This document shows positions 1-6,246 of a stretch of DNA of 6,246 nt, piece after piece. The DNA is from Hyphomonadaceae bacterium UBA4763 (GTDB lineage Bacteria; Pseudomonadota; Alphaproteobacteria; Caulobacterales; Aquidulcibacteraceae), in the NCBI GenBank assembly GCA_002403455.1, contig DHHV01000068.1, positions 1 to 6,246 of the forward strand. The letters are read 5' to 3'. The stretch's first letter is position 1, and each line of letters opens with the position of its first letter. The position numbers and the translations under genes were made by a program. The notes under the pieces were generated by a model. The model did no database searches. It was not told the DNA's origin and saw only the letters and a list, made by a program, of their open reading frames with translations.

Positions 1-66
1 CGCGGCGTGGGCTGCGGCGGATACAAATATGCTAAGGGACAAAAGCAGAGCGAAAGGCTGACGCAT
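1..66 (-). CDS. N-terminal fragment of a secreted or periplasmic protein (signal peptide only)
   Basis: Reading the minus strand from an ATG at 66-64 gives 22 open codons that run off the window edge. They form a textbook Sec signal peptide: a short basic start (MRQPF), a hydrophobic core (ALLLSLSIFVSAAA) and a small-residue region ending AHAA that fits an Ala-X-Ala cleavage site. The mature protein lies outside the window, so its function cannot be named; an envelope or periplasmic location is inferred. Only a weak ribosome-binding site (GTGGAA, about 6-11 bases upstream) is visible. The HNH gene lies upstream on the same strand, but the gap of about 217 bases argues for a separate promoter. 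The reading frame is short, so the call rests almost entirely on the signal-peptide pattern. Confidence 0.6.
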   Translation of the reverse strand, partial: MRQPFALLLSLSIFVSAAAHAA

Positions 67-283
67 CGAAGTTCCACGTAAAAACAAAGCAGAGGGAGAC
101 CGATCTCGGCGACGGTTAACGACGCGGTGTCGAACATCCTTAACGCTTGCTGCTTGGGGGCAAGCTCCCCGGCCCCGCCGCACGTCAAGTGCACGGCAAA
201 GCGACTGAATGAGTAGCAAACTGATCCGATAGACTGGAACTGCCCGTCGCTCACAAAATCGTCGCGGCGGTGTCACGTTGCCT
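67..283. other. Intergenic region with a small GC-rich hairpin
   Basis: This gap lies between the 3' end of the HNH gene and the start of the signal-peptide gene, both on the minus strand. It holds a perfect 5-bp stem with a 4-base loop at 152-165 (GCTTG-GGGG-CAAGC). An overlapping, mutually exclusive pairing is possible between the G-run at 156-160 and the C-run at 167-170. There is no T-run, so a classical intrinsic terminator is not supported in either direction. It presumably carries the promoter of the leftward gene, but no convincing -35/-10 pair was found. No RNA gene was recognised. Confidence 0.4.
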
Positions 284-844
284 TTATGGATCGAGGGCGG
301 TTTCCCAATAGAGGAAATCCGTCCAGGTCTCGTGCAAATAATGCGGCGGAAAGCGCCGGCCGATATCTTGCAGATGGTGGGTCGAGGGCCGGTGCGGCTT
401 TAGGCGCGGCTGCATGTCGGCTTCGCGCGGCATGCGTCCGCCTTTGCGCAGATTGCACGGTCCGCAAGCGGTGACGATGTTTTCCCAGGTCGTGCGCCCG
501 CCTTTGGAGCGCGGGATCAAATGGTCGAAGGTTAGTTCCTCGCGCGCGCCGCAATATTGGCAGGCAAAGCCGTCGCGCAAGAACACGTTAAAGCGCGTGA
601 ACGCCGGCGGGCGCTCTTGCGGGACGAAATCGCGCAAGCAAATCACCGAGGGCACCCGCATCGCAAATGACGGCGAGCGCACCTCATGTTCGTAACAGGC
701 GATCACGTCGACGCGGCCGAGAAACACCGCTTTGATGGCTTCCTGCCAGGGCCAGGTCGATAAGGGATAATAGCTGAGCGGGCGGAAATCGGCGTTGAGG
801 ACCAAAGCCGGCCAGCCGGCCAGCGGCGAGGAAATCACTTTCAT
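284..844 (-). CDS. HNH endonuclease family protein
   Basis: The 186-residue protein has a compact HNH core. CxxC at Cys95/Cys98 (CQYCG) is followed by DHLIPRSKGG with Asp107-His108, TTWEN with Asn122, and a second CxxC at Cys127/Cys130 (CGPCNLRKGG) with Asn131. In this family His108 is the general base, the acidic and Asn residues help place the metal, and the four cysteines bind a structural zinc. The N-terminal half (ALVLNADFRPLSYYPLS, then FTRFNVFLRD) is the conserved extension of a widespread alphaproteobacterial stand-alone HNH protein. I recognise the family but not a proven cellular role; DNA nicking or cleavage is inferred. ATG 844 is preferred because GGGGGCGG lies just upstream; an in-frame GTG at 856 would add four residues. 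No methylase or restriction partner is adjacent, and the open frame and complete motif argue for an intact gene. Confidence 0.9.
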   Translation of the reverse strand: MKVISSPLAGWPALVLNADFRPLSYYPLSTWPWQEAIKAVFLGRVDVIACYEHEVRSPSFAMRVPSVICLRDFVPQERPPAFTRFNVFLRDGFACQYCGAREELTFDHLIPRSKGGRTTWENIVTACGPCNLRKGGRMPREADMQPRLKPHRPSTHHLQDIGRRFPPHYLHETWTDFLYWETALDP

Positions 845-856
845 GTCCGCCCCCAC

Positions 857-1139
857 AAGCAGCGGGAGGGATCAATCCGTTGGTAATCTTCAGTGTCGAA
901 CGCCTCAGGCTGTCGCCCGACCGGATTGGCGGCGCGATCTGGAAGGCTTCGGCTTTTCAAAAGCGTGATGCTACTGAAGACTCAACTCCTCCACAGCACT
1001 ACATTTTCCCCAGCCTTTTATCGGATTCGGCGCGACAAGATTATGACAATTTCGCCACGCGCGGCGGAATTGTTGCTGTCTTGCGGGGTCGACCACCAAC
1101 GGCTTGCGTAAATCGCGCGTTGCAGGGCATGGTCGTCCC
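857..1139. promoter_or_regulatory. Divergent intergenic region between the HNH gene and the hydroxy-acid dehydrogenase
   Basis: This gap of about 280 bases separates two genes transcribed away from each other, so both promoters should lie here; that is inferred from gene orientation. No pair of hexamers stands out on either strand, and no strong operator-like palindrome is present. Small open frames across the gap lack ribosome-binding sites and family resemblance. Confidence 0.35.
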
Positions 1140-2285
1140 ATGCATTTGCGCGACGTCGTTAATATTGGCGATCTGCGGCAACTGGCAATGCGCCGGCTGC
1201 CGAAAATGGTGTTTGATTATATCGATGGCGGCGCTGATGACGAGGTGACGTTGGCGCGCAATTGCGCCGCCTTTCGCGCCATCGAACTGGTCTGGGACGT
1301 GCTGGTCGACGTCTCCAGCATTGATCTGCGCGCCGATTTATTGGGGGCGGAGGTCGCCGCGCCGTTTTTCTTGACCCCGACGGCGGCCTCGCGGTTGTTT
1401 CACCCCGAGGGCGAGCGGGCCTGCGCGCGCGCCGCCGCCGCCGCCGGGCTTGGCTATTCGATCTCGACGCTCGCCTCGGTCCCGGTCGAAGAGGTCGGCG
1501 CCGCCCATCAAGGCCCGAAATGGTTCCAGGTCTATGTCTGGAAGGACCGCGCTTTGGTCAAAGATCTGCTGGCGCGGGCCCGCGCCAGCGGCTTTACCGG
1601 CGTGGCGCTGACCGTTGACCTCCCCGTCGTCGGCAATCGCGAACGCGATCCGCGCAACAAATTCTCCGTGCCGCCCAAGCCGTCGTGGACGATCGCCCAG
1701 CAAATGGCGGCGCGGCCGGGTTATCTCTGGGATATGCTGCGCAGCCCACGGATCACCGCCGCCAATCTGGTTGGGACCGGCAAGGGCTTTGGCAATTTGC
1801 ATGAATTCGTCGCCAGCCAATTTGATCGCGCCGTCACCTGGGATGATGCGGCCTGGATGCGCGAGACCTGGGGCGGGCCCTTTGCGATCAAAGGCATTGC
1901 GCGGGCGGGCGACGCCGCGCGCGCCATCGACATCGGCGCGAGCCATGTCTGGATTTCCAATCATGGCGGGCGCCAGCTCGACACCGCGCCGGCGACGATT
2001 GATCTGTTGCCGGAAATCGCCGCTTTGGTTGGCGAGCGGGCGCAGATCGTGCTCGATGGCGGGGTGCGGCGCGGCTCTGACATCGTCAAGGCGTTGTGCC
2101 TGGGCGCCTCGGCCGTCGCCATCGGGCGGGCTTATCTCTATGGGCTCGGCGCGGCCGGCGAGGCCGGGGTCGCCAAAGCGATCGCTATCTTGAAGGCGGA
2201 AATGGAGCGCACGATGGCGTTACTCGGCGCGCGCAGGCTTGCCGATCTGGGGCCGCATTATCTACGCCAACGTCATCAGCTTTAG
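1140..2285 (+). CDS. FMN-dependent alpha-hydroxy-acid dehydrogenase/oxidase (LldD/glycolate oxidase family)
   Basis: This 381-residue TIM-barrel flavoenzyme should oxidise an L-2-hydroxy acid (lactate, glycolate, mandelate or similar) to the 2-oxo acid. The family's catalytic set is present: Tyr27 in FDYIDGGADDE, Tyr132 in FQVYVW, Asp160 in LTVDLP, Lys251 in AIKGI, and His275 with Arg278 in ISNHGGRQLD. The FMN phosphate loops are DGGVRRG (306-312) and AIGRAYLYG (327-335). Length is typical of the family. ATG 1140 is chosen because the protein then begins MHLRDVVNIGDLRQLA, like relatives. A TTG at 1104 would add 12 unconvincing residues and has no ribosome-binding site, though the site for 1140 is also weak. 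Substrate and electron acceptor (quinone, cytochrome or oxygen) cannot be read from the sequence. Residues 175-215 fill the variable loop that in some relatives mediates membrane contact. The GST-like gene follows after 15 bases, so the two are probably one operon. Confidence 0.93.
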   Translation: MHLRDVVNIGDLRQLAMRRLPKMVFDYIDGGADDEVTLARNCAAFRAIELVWDVLVDVSSIDLRADLLGAEVAAPFFLTPTAASRLFHPEGERACARAAAAAGLGYSISTLASVPVEEVGAAHQGPKWFQVYVWKDRALVKDLLARARASGFTGVALTVDLPVVGNRERDPRNKFSVPPKPSWTIAQQMAARPGYLWDMLRSPRITAANLVGTGKGFGNLHEFVASQFDRAVTWDDAAWMRETWGGPFAIKGIARAGDAARAIDIGASHVWISNHGGRQLDTAPATIDLLPEIAALVGERAQIVLDGGVRRGSDIVKALCLGASAVAIGRAYLYGLGAAGEAGVAKAIAILKAEMERTMALLGARRLADLGPHYLRQRHQL

Positions 2286-2300
2286 AGGCGAGGGGCGAAC

Positions 2301-2915
2301 ATGCTGCGAGTTCATCATTTGCGGATCGGTCGGTCGGTGTTTACCGTGTGGCTGATCGAGGAATTGGGGCTCGATTACGAGCTGACGATTTATGACCGCA
2401 ATGCGCAGATGCGCGCGCCGGCCGAATTGCGCGCCGCTCATCCGCTCGGCAAATCGCCGGTGATCGAAGATCAAGGCATGATCATCGCCGAATCGGGCGC
2501 GATCGCGTCTTATCTGATCGATGTCTATGACCGCGACGGGCGATTTGCGCCGCCGAAATCCGATCTCAAGGCTTGGATGCGTTATACGCAATGGCTGCAT
2601 TACACCGAAGCGTCGGCGTTTTTGCCGCTGTTTTTGAAATTGCTGCCGATGCGCACGCAAGATCAAGCTCCGGGTATTGCCGCCTTTGCCGACGGCGAGA
2701 TCGCCTTGCATCTTGGCTATGTATCAGATCAATTGGGCGAACAGCCTTATATATTGGGCGAGAATTTGCAGGCGCCGGATATCGGGCTGGTCTATATTAT
2801 GAGCTTGGCGCAGCGGATCGGCGAATTAACCAATTATCCGCGGCTGCAGGCCTATTTGGCGCGGGCGACGGCGCGGCCGGCCTTCCAGCGCGCCATGGCG
2901 AAAACCGGCGGCTGA
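2301..2915 (+). CDS. Glutathione S-transferase family protein
   Basis: The 204-residue protein has the two-domain GST layout. An N-terminal thioredoxin-like domain (about 1-80) contains HPLGKSPVIED with the cis-proline at Pro53 and the glutathione-contacting Glu64-Ser65 pair in IAESGAIASYL. An all-helical C-terminal domain (about 88-200) contains ENLQAPDIGL, where Asp160 is the conserved helix N-cap. It probably conjugates or reduces small electrophiles with glutathione in the cytoplasm; the substrate is unknown. In many bacterial GSTs the first turn reads SRS with the first serine catalytic. Here the aligned stretch is Gly10-Arg11-Ser12, so the nucleophile-activating residue is either Ser12 or absent. 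A strong ribosome-binding site (GAGGGG, 2290-2295) sits five bases before the ATG. The stop of the dehydrogenase is 15 bases upstream, suggesting translation from one message. Confidence 0.92.
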   Translation: MLRVHHLRIGRSVFTVWLIEELGLDYELTIYDRNAQMRAPAELRAAHPLGKSPVIEDQGMIIAESGAIASYLIDVYDRDGRFAPPKSDLKAWMRYTQWLHYTEASAFLPLFLKLLPMRTQDQAPGIAAFADGEIALHLGYVSDQLGEQPYILGENLQAPDIGLVYIMSLAQRIGELTNYPRLQAYLARATARPAFQRAMAKTGG

Positions 2916-2952
2916 CGCCGCCGCCATCGCGGACGCGCCGCGTTGGCCTGCA

Positions 2953-2981
2953 TTGACGCTTTGTCCGCTGCGCCGTAAGCG
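2953..2981 (+). promoter_or_regulatory. Candidate sigma-70-type promoter for argG
   Basis: TTGACG (2953-2958) and TAAGCG (2976-2981) are separated by exactly 17 bases, about 40 bases before the argG start. The -35 matches the consensus at five of six positions but the -10 is weak. It lies in the 107-base gap after the GST gene and would let argG be transcribed independently. This is a motif match only; one such pair by chance is possible. Confidence 0.3.
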
Positions 2982-3022
2982 CGGTCTCGCTGAATTTTCC
3001 GCCTGTTTGAAGGTCCTGGCGT

Positions 3023-4249
<1,227 letters not shown>

Positions 4250-4258
4250 CGCGACGGC

Positions 4259-5134
4259 CTAAAACACTGTTCGGGTGGCGATATCCTGTAGATATTTGCC
4301 ATAGCCGCTTTTTAGCAAAGGTTTGGCGAGGTCGAGCAATTGCTCAACCGAAATAAATCCCATGCGGAAAGCGATCTCTTCAACGCAGCCGATTTTTAGC
4401 CCCTGCCGCTCTTGAATGGTTTGCACAAAATTAGACGCCTGCAGCAAAGATTCATGCGTGCCGGTGTCAAGCCAAGCATAACCGCGCCCCAAGATCGACA
4501 CGTGCAATTGGTGGTCGTCTAGATACATTTGATTGAGGGTGGTAATCTCCAACTCGCCGCGCGCTGAGGGCTTCACCTTTTTTGCCCGCTCGCACACGCT
4601 ATTGTCGTAGAAATAGAGCCCGACCACTGCATAATTGGATTTCGGCTGCGCCGGCTTTTCTTCGATGCTGATCAGCCTGCCCTGCGAGTCGAATTCGGCA
4701 ACGCCGTAGCGCTCCGGATCGGCGACATAAGATCCGAATACGCGGGCGCCGTGCGTTATTTTTGCCGACGACGTCAAGATTTGGCCGAGTTCATGGCCGA
4801 AGAAAATGTTGTCGCCGAGTATCAGCGCCGACGTATCGCCGCCGATAAAATCTTCGCCGAGCAGGAATGCTTGCGCAAGTCCTTCCGGTCGCGGCTGCGC
4901 GACAAAAGAAAGCTCCAATCCCCATTGCCGCCCATCGCCGAGCAAGCGCTTAAACACCACCTGGTCTTCTGGCGTCGTGATGATCAATATCTCCCGAATG
5001 CCCGCTAACATCAGCGTAGACAGAGGATAATAGATCATCGGTTTGTCATATATCGGCAATAATTGTTTGCACACGCCGATCGTGGTTGGATATAAACGCG
5101 TGCCAGAACCACCTGCCAGGATAATACCCTTCAT
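4259..5134 (-). CDS. rfbA: Glucose-1-phosphate thymidylyltransferase
   Basis: The 291-residue protein matches the RfbA/RmlA family in length and motifs. It transfers dTMP from dTTP to glucose-1-phosphate to make dTDP-glucose, the first step toward dTDP-rhamnose and related sugars of surface polysaccharides. Visible motifs are the nucleotide-binding [11 protein letters not shown] (6-16), Lys23 in [17 protein letters not shown] (35-46), GDN (107-109) with metal-binding Asp108, EEKP (158-161), GELEITTLN (193-201), and [11 protein letters not shown] (221-231) with the second metal ligand Asp223. Cys22 stands where many relatives have serine before KQLLP; this should be tolerated. AAGGA lies about 12 bases upstream of the start. 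The usual partners rfbB, rfbC and rfbD are not in the window; they may lie elsewhere or upstream beyond the right edge. The gene looks somewhat less GC-rich than argG, as is common for polysaccharide genes. Confidence 0.96.
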   Translation of the reverse strand: MKGIILAGGSGTRLYPTTIGVCKQLLPIYDKPMIYYPLSTLMLAGIREILIITTPEDQVVFKRLLGDGRQWGLELSFVAQPRPEGLAQAFLLGEDFIGGDTSALILGDNIFFGHELGQILTSSAKITHGARVFGSYVADPERYGVAEFDSQGRLISIEEKPAQPKSNYAVVGLYFYDNSVCERAKKVKPSARGELEITTLNQMYLDDHQLHVSILGRGYAWLDTGTHESLLQASNFVQTIQERQGLKIGCVEEIAFRMGFISVEQLLDLAKPLLKSGYGKYLQDIATRTVF

Positions 5135-5161
5135 GATTTCAACCGTCCTTCACAATCGCAG

Positions 5162-5174
5162 TTTCATTATGAAA
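5162..5174. promoter_or_regulatory. Palindrome in the rfbA leader (possible operator)
   Basis: TTTCAT-T-ATGAAA is a perfect 6+1+6 palindrome lying 27 bases before the rfbA start codon. On the minus strand a TTGACG hexamer (5182-5177) lies just upstream of it. If that were a -35 box, the palindrome would sit in the promoter spacer, a classic regulator position. The matching -10 (GCGATT) is poor, so the promoter reading is tentative. Confidence 0.3.
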
Positions 5175-5228
5175 TGCGTCAATTTTATTTTGGCTCTCGG
5201 TGCAAGAACGGCTCCTTGTTTGGTGTCC

Positions 5229-5283
5229 TGAACCGGAAGTTCGTCAGATAATTGGGTCAAGCGTTTAGCGAACTTTGGGTTCA
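5229..5283. repeat. Imperfect inverted repeat upstream of rfbA
   Basis: The arms 5229-5243 (TGAACCGGAAGTTCG) and 5269-5283 (CGAACTTTGGGTTCA) pair at 13 of 15 positions, with one two-base internal mismatch, and enclose a 25-base loop. It lies about 95 bases upstream of the rfbA start, so it could be an operator, part of a leader structure, or a decayed repeat. Its stem and loop lengths resemble the inner part of the hairpins near 6022-6188, but the sequence does not. Confidence 0.55.
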
Positions 5284-5403
5284 AAGAGACACGACAACTT
5301 ATCGATTTCCGATGTAACTCTGATCCTAAAATTCAGAGCCTGCCACAATTATGGGACGAATTTCAGAATCGCCACACAAGCGTATTTTCAAGTTAATCTT
5401 ATA

Positions 5404-5459
5404 GCGCCGGGCGAAAAAGTGGAACCCGGTATTTCGATCACCCGGCGCGACCACGTAAA
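5404..5459 (+). repeat. Dispersed palindromic intergenic repeat, copy 1
   Basis: The first 45 bases form a strong hairpin. GCGCCGGG (5404-5411) pairs perfectly with CCCGGCGC (5441-5448), and CGAAA (5412-5416) pairs with TTTCG (5432-5436), leaving a 4-base bulge ATCA on the 3' side. A tail GACCACGTAAA follows. The same 56-base unit recurs without gaps at 6191-6246 (47 of 56 identical by my count, the last 22 bases exact). Short stem-loop intergenic repeats of this kind are widespread in Hyphomicrobiales genomes; membership of a named family is not established here. Confidence 0.8.
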
Positions 5460-5733
5460 AATGAGAGGAACGGGCTATCTCGATAAATCGCCATATGATC
5501 TATTCAGTAAAGATGCGCTAGATCCCTATTTTTCCGAATCTTCTTAACATGAACGGACGCCCACTTCGCTTGAAATGCTGCGGAAGCGACGGATTTTTGC
5601 TCCCGTAATGCTCTATGAGCTTGGTCCTCTATTTCCGCGCTTACCGACCAAACAATCGAGCGGACTACTGATCCATACACTCGCGGAACGCGTACACAAG
5701 CAGTCGCTCACCTCCAAATTCGACGGAACGGAT

Positions 5734-6024
5734 ATGCCCTCCCACCAAAAATCTGGTCAAACCGCACGAAAAGATTGGCTTATAGGCGCCAAAGTCGTTG
5801 CAACCTTGTCGGGTGTTGGGTTGACCTTGGGAGCGTCCATTATGATCTTTAGCGGCGCACACCTGTCCGCATGGTCGGCCGGCATGCTGGGCGCAATCGT
5901 CACGGGTCTAGCGGCCGCCAGCATTCGGCGCGGTCCAACTGGCGACCATTTACTGGGCGCTGCGACCTTGGTCTCGATGCCGGCAATCAGTGCGCTGACC
6001 GGCCTTGCCAGTTTGGGCGGCTAG
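5734..6024 (+). CDS. Small hydrophobic protein with three predicted membrane segments, function unknown
   Basis: From ATG 5734 the frame encodes 96 residues. A polar basic start (MPSHQKSGQTARKDW) is followed by hydrophobic stretches at about 16-40, 46-63 and 72-95. A basic break (IRRGPTG) separates the second and third, as expected for an inner-membrane protein. I recognise no family. The same frame is open back to an ATG at 5575, which would add 53 residues with no clear pattern and no ribosome-binding site. The inner start is favoured because purine-rich GGAACGGAT precedes it and the membrane domain begins soon after. The gene sits inside a repeat-rich region, and its TAG stop is formed by the first three bases of a long inverted repeat (6022-6098). 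The natural C-terminus may therefore have been altered by insertion of that element. Whether the gene is expressed is unknown. Confidence 0.5.
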   Translation: MPSHQKSGQTARKDWLIGAKVVATLSGVGLTLGASIMIFSGAHLSAWSAGMLGAIVTGLAAASIRRGPTGDHLLGAATLVSMPAISALTGLASLGG

Positions 6025-6098
6025 TGGAGCGGCCCAATCATTCGCATCCCAGCCTGGGCCAAGCGTCGAAGCGAATGATTGGGCCAAAAGCTCCACTA
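6022..6098 (+). repeat. Long bulged hairpin element, copy A
   Basis: Outer arms TAGTGGAGC (6022-6030) and GCTCCACTA (6090-6098) pair perfectly over 9 bp. Inner arms GGCCCAATCATTCGC (6031-6045) and GCGAATGATTGGGCC (6071-6085) pair perfectly over 15 bp. A 4-base bulge AAAA (6086-6089) interrupts the 3' arm between the two stems. The 25-base loop (6046-6070) contains a further self-complementary stretch, CCCAG-C-CTGGG. All 24 stem pairs are Watson-Crick. The first three bases are the stop codon of the preceding gene. No T-run follows, so it is not a standard terminator. Confidence 0.92.
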
Positions 6099-6112
6099 AT
6101 ATCAAATATTTA

Positions 6113-6188
6113 TAGTGGTTCTCCTGTTCCCGACATTTGCCCAACAGGGGTGCCGTAACGGGAAGCAAATGTCAGGAACGAACCACTA
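6113..6188 (-). repeat. Long bulged hairpin element, copy B (inverted relative to copy A)
   Basis: Outer arms TAGTGGTTC (6113-6121) and GAACCACTA (6180-6188) pair over 9 bp. Inner arms at 6126-6140 and 6165-6179 pair over 15 positions, with one C/A mismatch on the plus strand that becomes a T/G (G-U) wobble on the minus strand. The 4-base bulge TCCT (6122-6125) lies on the plus-strand 5' arm, so on the minus strand it is AGGA on the 3' arm, matching copy A. The 24-base loop (6141-6164) begins, on the minus strand, TTCCCGTTACGG, with a small CCGT-T-ACGG palindrome placed like that of copy A. Orientation is assigned from the bulge and the wobble. Confidence 0.9.
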
Positions 6189-6190
6189 GA

Positions 6191-6246
6191 GCGCTGGCCA
6201 AAAAAGTCGAACTTGGTTTTACGCTCACCCGGCGCGACCACGTAAA
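6191..6246 (+). repeat. Dispersed palindromic intergenic repeat, copy 2 (runs to the window edge)
   Basis: This is a gapless second copy of the unit at 5404-5459, in the same orientation. Its 5' arm GCGCTGGC has diverged, so it pairs with GCCCGG-type sequence less well (one T-G wobble in GCGCTGG against CCGGCGC, 6229-6235), whereas the last 22 bases are identical to copy 1. It begins two bases after hairpin copy B ends, so three repeat units are packed in tandem. The element may continue beyond the window. Confidence 0.8.

Larger units (their letters stand above)
5135..5733. other. 599-base gene-poor stretch between rfbA and the small membrane protein
   Basis: No convincing gene is seen on either strand. 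The stretch holds the rfbA leader with its palindrome (5162-5174), the inverted repeat at 5229-5283, a palindromic dispersed repeat (5404-5459), and a minor inverted repeat GATCTA/TAGATC (5497-5502 and 5519-5524, 16-base loop). Composition is visibly more AT-rich than the metabolic genes to the left. A 90-codon frame beginning with TTG at 5275 crosses the repeat and has no ribosome-binding site, so it was not called. Confidence 0.6.
6022..6188. repeat. Composite of two inverted hairpin elements around an AT-rich centre
   Basis: Copies A and B are arranged head to head around a 14-base spacer (6099-6112) with 13 A/T bases, which contains the palindrome AAATATTT (6104-6111). The whole 167-base block starts TAGTGG and ends CCACTA, so it is quasi-symmetric at three scales. 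The layout resembles paired REP elements (REPINs) or a MITE, but no transposase is present in the window and assignment to a known family is not shown. Confidence 0.65.

Noticed and set aside
74..84. CCACGTAAAAA also occurs in the tail of the 56-base repeat at 5451-5461
   Set aside because: The match is only 11 bases with no similarity on either side. Several chance 11-base matches are expected in a window this size.
114..145. GGTTAACG and CTTAACG as possible CtrA half-sites upstream of the leftward gene
   Set aside because: The two TTAA cores are about 25 bases apart, not the 7-base spacing of a full CtrA site, and such short words are common.
887..980. 8-bp inverted repeat TCTTCAGT/ACTGAAGA in the divergent gap
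   Set aside because: The arms are 78 bases apart and do not extend; this is expected by chance.
880..1248. Plus-strand frames across the divergent intergenic gap (from 880 and 893)
   Set aside because: The first overlaps the dehydrogenase start in another frame. Neither has a ribosome-binding site or recognisable family features.
5275..5547. A 90-codon frame on the plus strand between rfbA and the membrane protein
   Set aside because: It starts with TTG inside an inverted-repeat arm, has no ribosome-binding site, and about 19 of its codons are the palindromic repeat itself. The protein resembles nothing known to me.
5665..5862. A 65-codon frame on the minus strand opposite the membrane-protein gene
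   Set aside because: It is an antisense shadow with no hydrophobic or domain pattern, while the plus-strand frame has coherent membrane segments.
6022..6098. Hairpin copy A as an intrinsic terminator of the membrane-protein gene
   Set aside because: No T-run follows the stem, the loop is 25 bases, and a sister hairpin in the opposite orientation shows it is a repeat family rather than a simple terminator.
5404..6246. The repeats as a CRISPR array
   Set aside because: There are only two copies, 787 bases apart, with no regular spacers and no cas genes in the window.

Overview
The window looks like chromosomal DNA of an alphaproteobacterium, probably of the order Hyphomicrobiales (Rhizobiales). 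This is an inference from the GC-rich coding sequence, the character of the HNH endonuclease and ArgG proteins, and the short palindromic intergenic repeats. The genus cannot be fixed from the sequence alone.

Layout, left to right. (1) Positions 1-66, minus strand: the first 22 codons of a gene that leaves the window, encoding a Sec-type signal peptide. (2) 284-844, minus: a small HNH endonuclease with an intact zinc-knuckle/HNH core. (3) 1140-2285, plus: an FMN-dependent alpha-hydroxy-acid dehydrogenase (LldD/glycolate oxidase family) with all catalytic residues visible. A glutathione S-transferase-like protein (2301-2915) follows 15 bases later and is probably in the same operon. (4) 3023-4249, plus: argininosuccinate synthase (argG), with its own candidate promoter in the 107-base gap before it. 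(5) 4259-5134, minus: glucose-1-phosphate thymidylyltransferase (rfbA), convergent with argG and only 9 bases from it. No other dTDP-rhamnose gene is in the window. (6) 5135-6246: a gene-poor, visibly AT-richer tail dominated by inverted repeats, with one small three-segment hydrophobic protein (5734-6024).

The left three quarters is ordinary metabolism: organic-acid oxidation, arginine synthesis and activated-sugar synthesis. The genes share no single pathway beyond the likely two-gene operon.

The unusual part is the right end. Two long hairpin elements (6022-6098 and 6113-6188) face each other across a 14-base AT-rich spacer. Read in their own orientations they share one architecture: a 9-bp outer stem beginning TAGTGG, a 4-base purine bulge on the 3' arm, a 15-bp inner stem and a 24-25-base loop. 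Eight of the 24 stem pairs differ between the copies and all eight still pair (seven Watson-Crick, one G-U). That is the signature of selection on a folded RNA or single-stranded DNA. The first element also supplies the stop codon of the membrane-protein gene. A separate 56-base palindromic repeat occurs as two direct copies (5404-5459 and 6191-6246) that bracket the membrane-protein gene and the hairpin pair, making a mosaic repeat locus. Another imperfect inverted repeat with a 25-base loop (5229-5283) lies upstream of rfbA.
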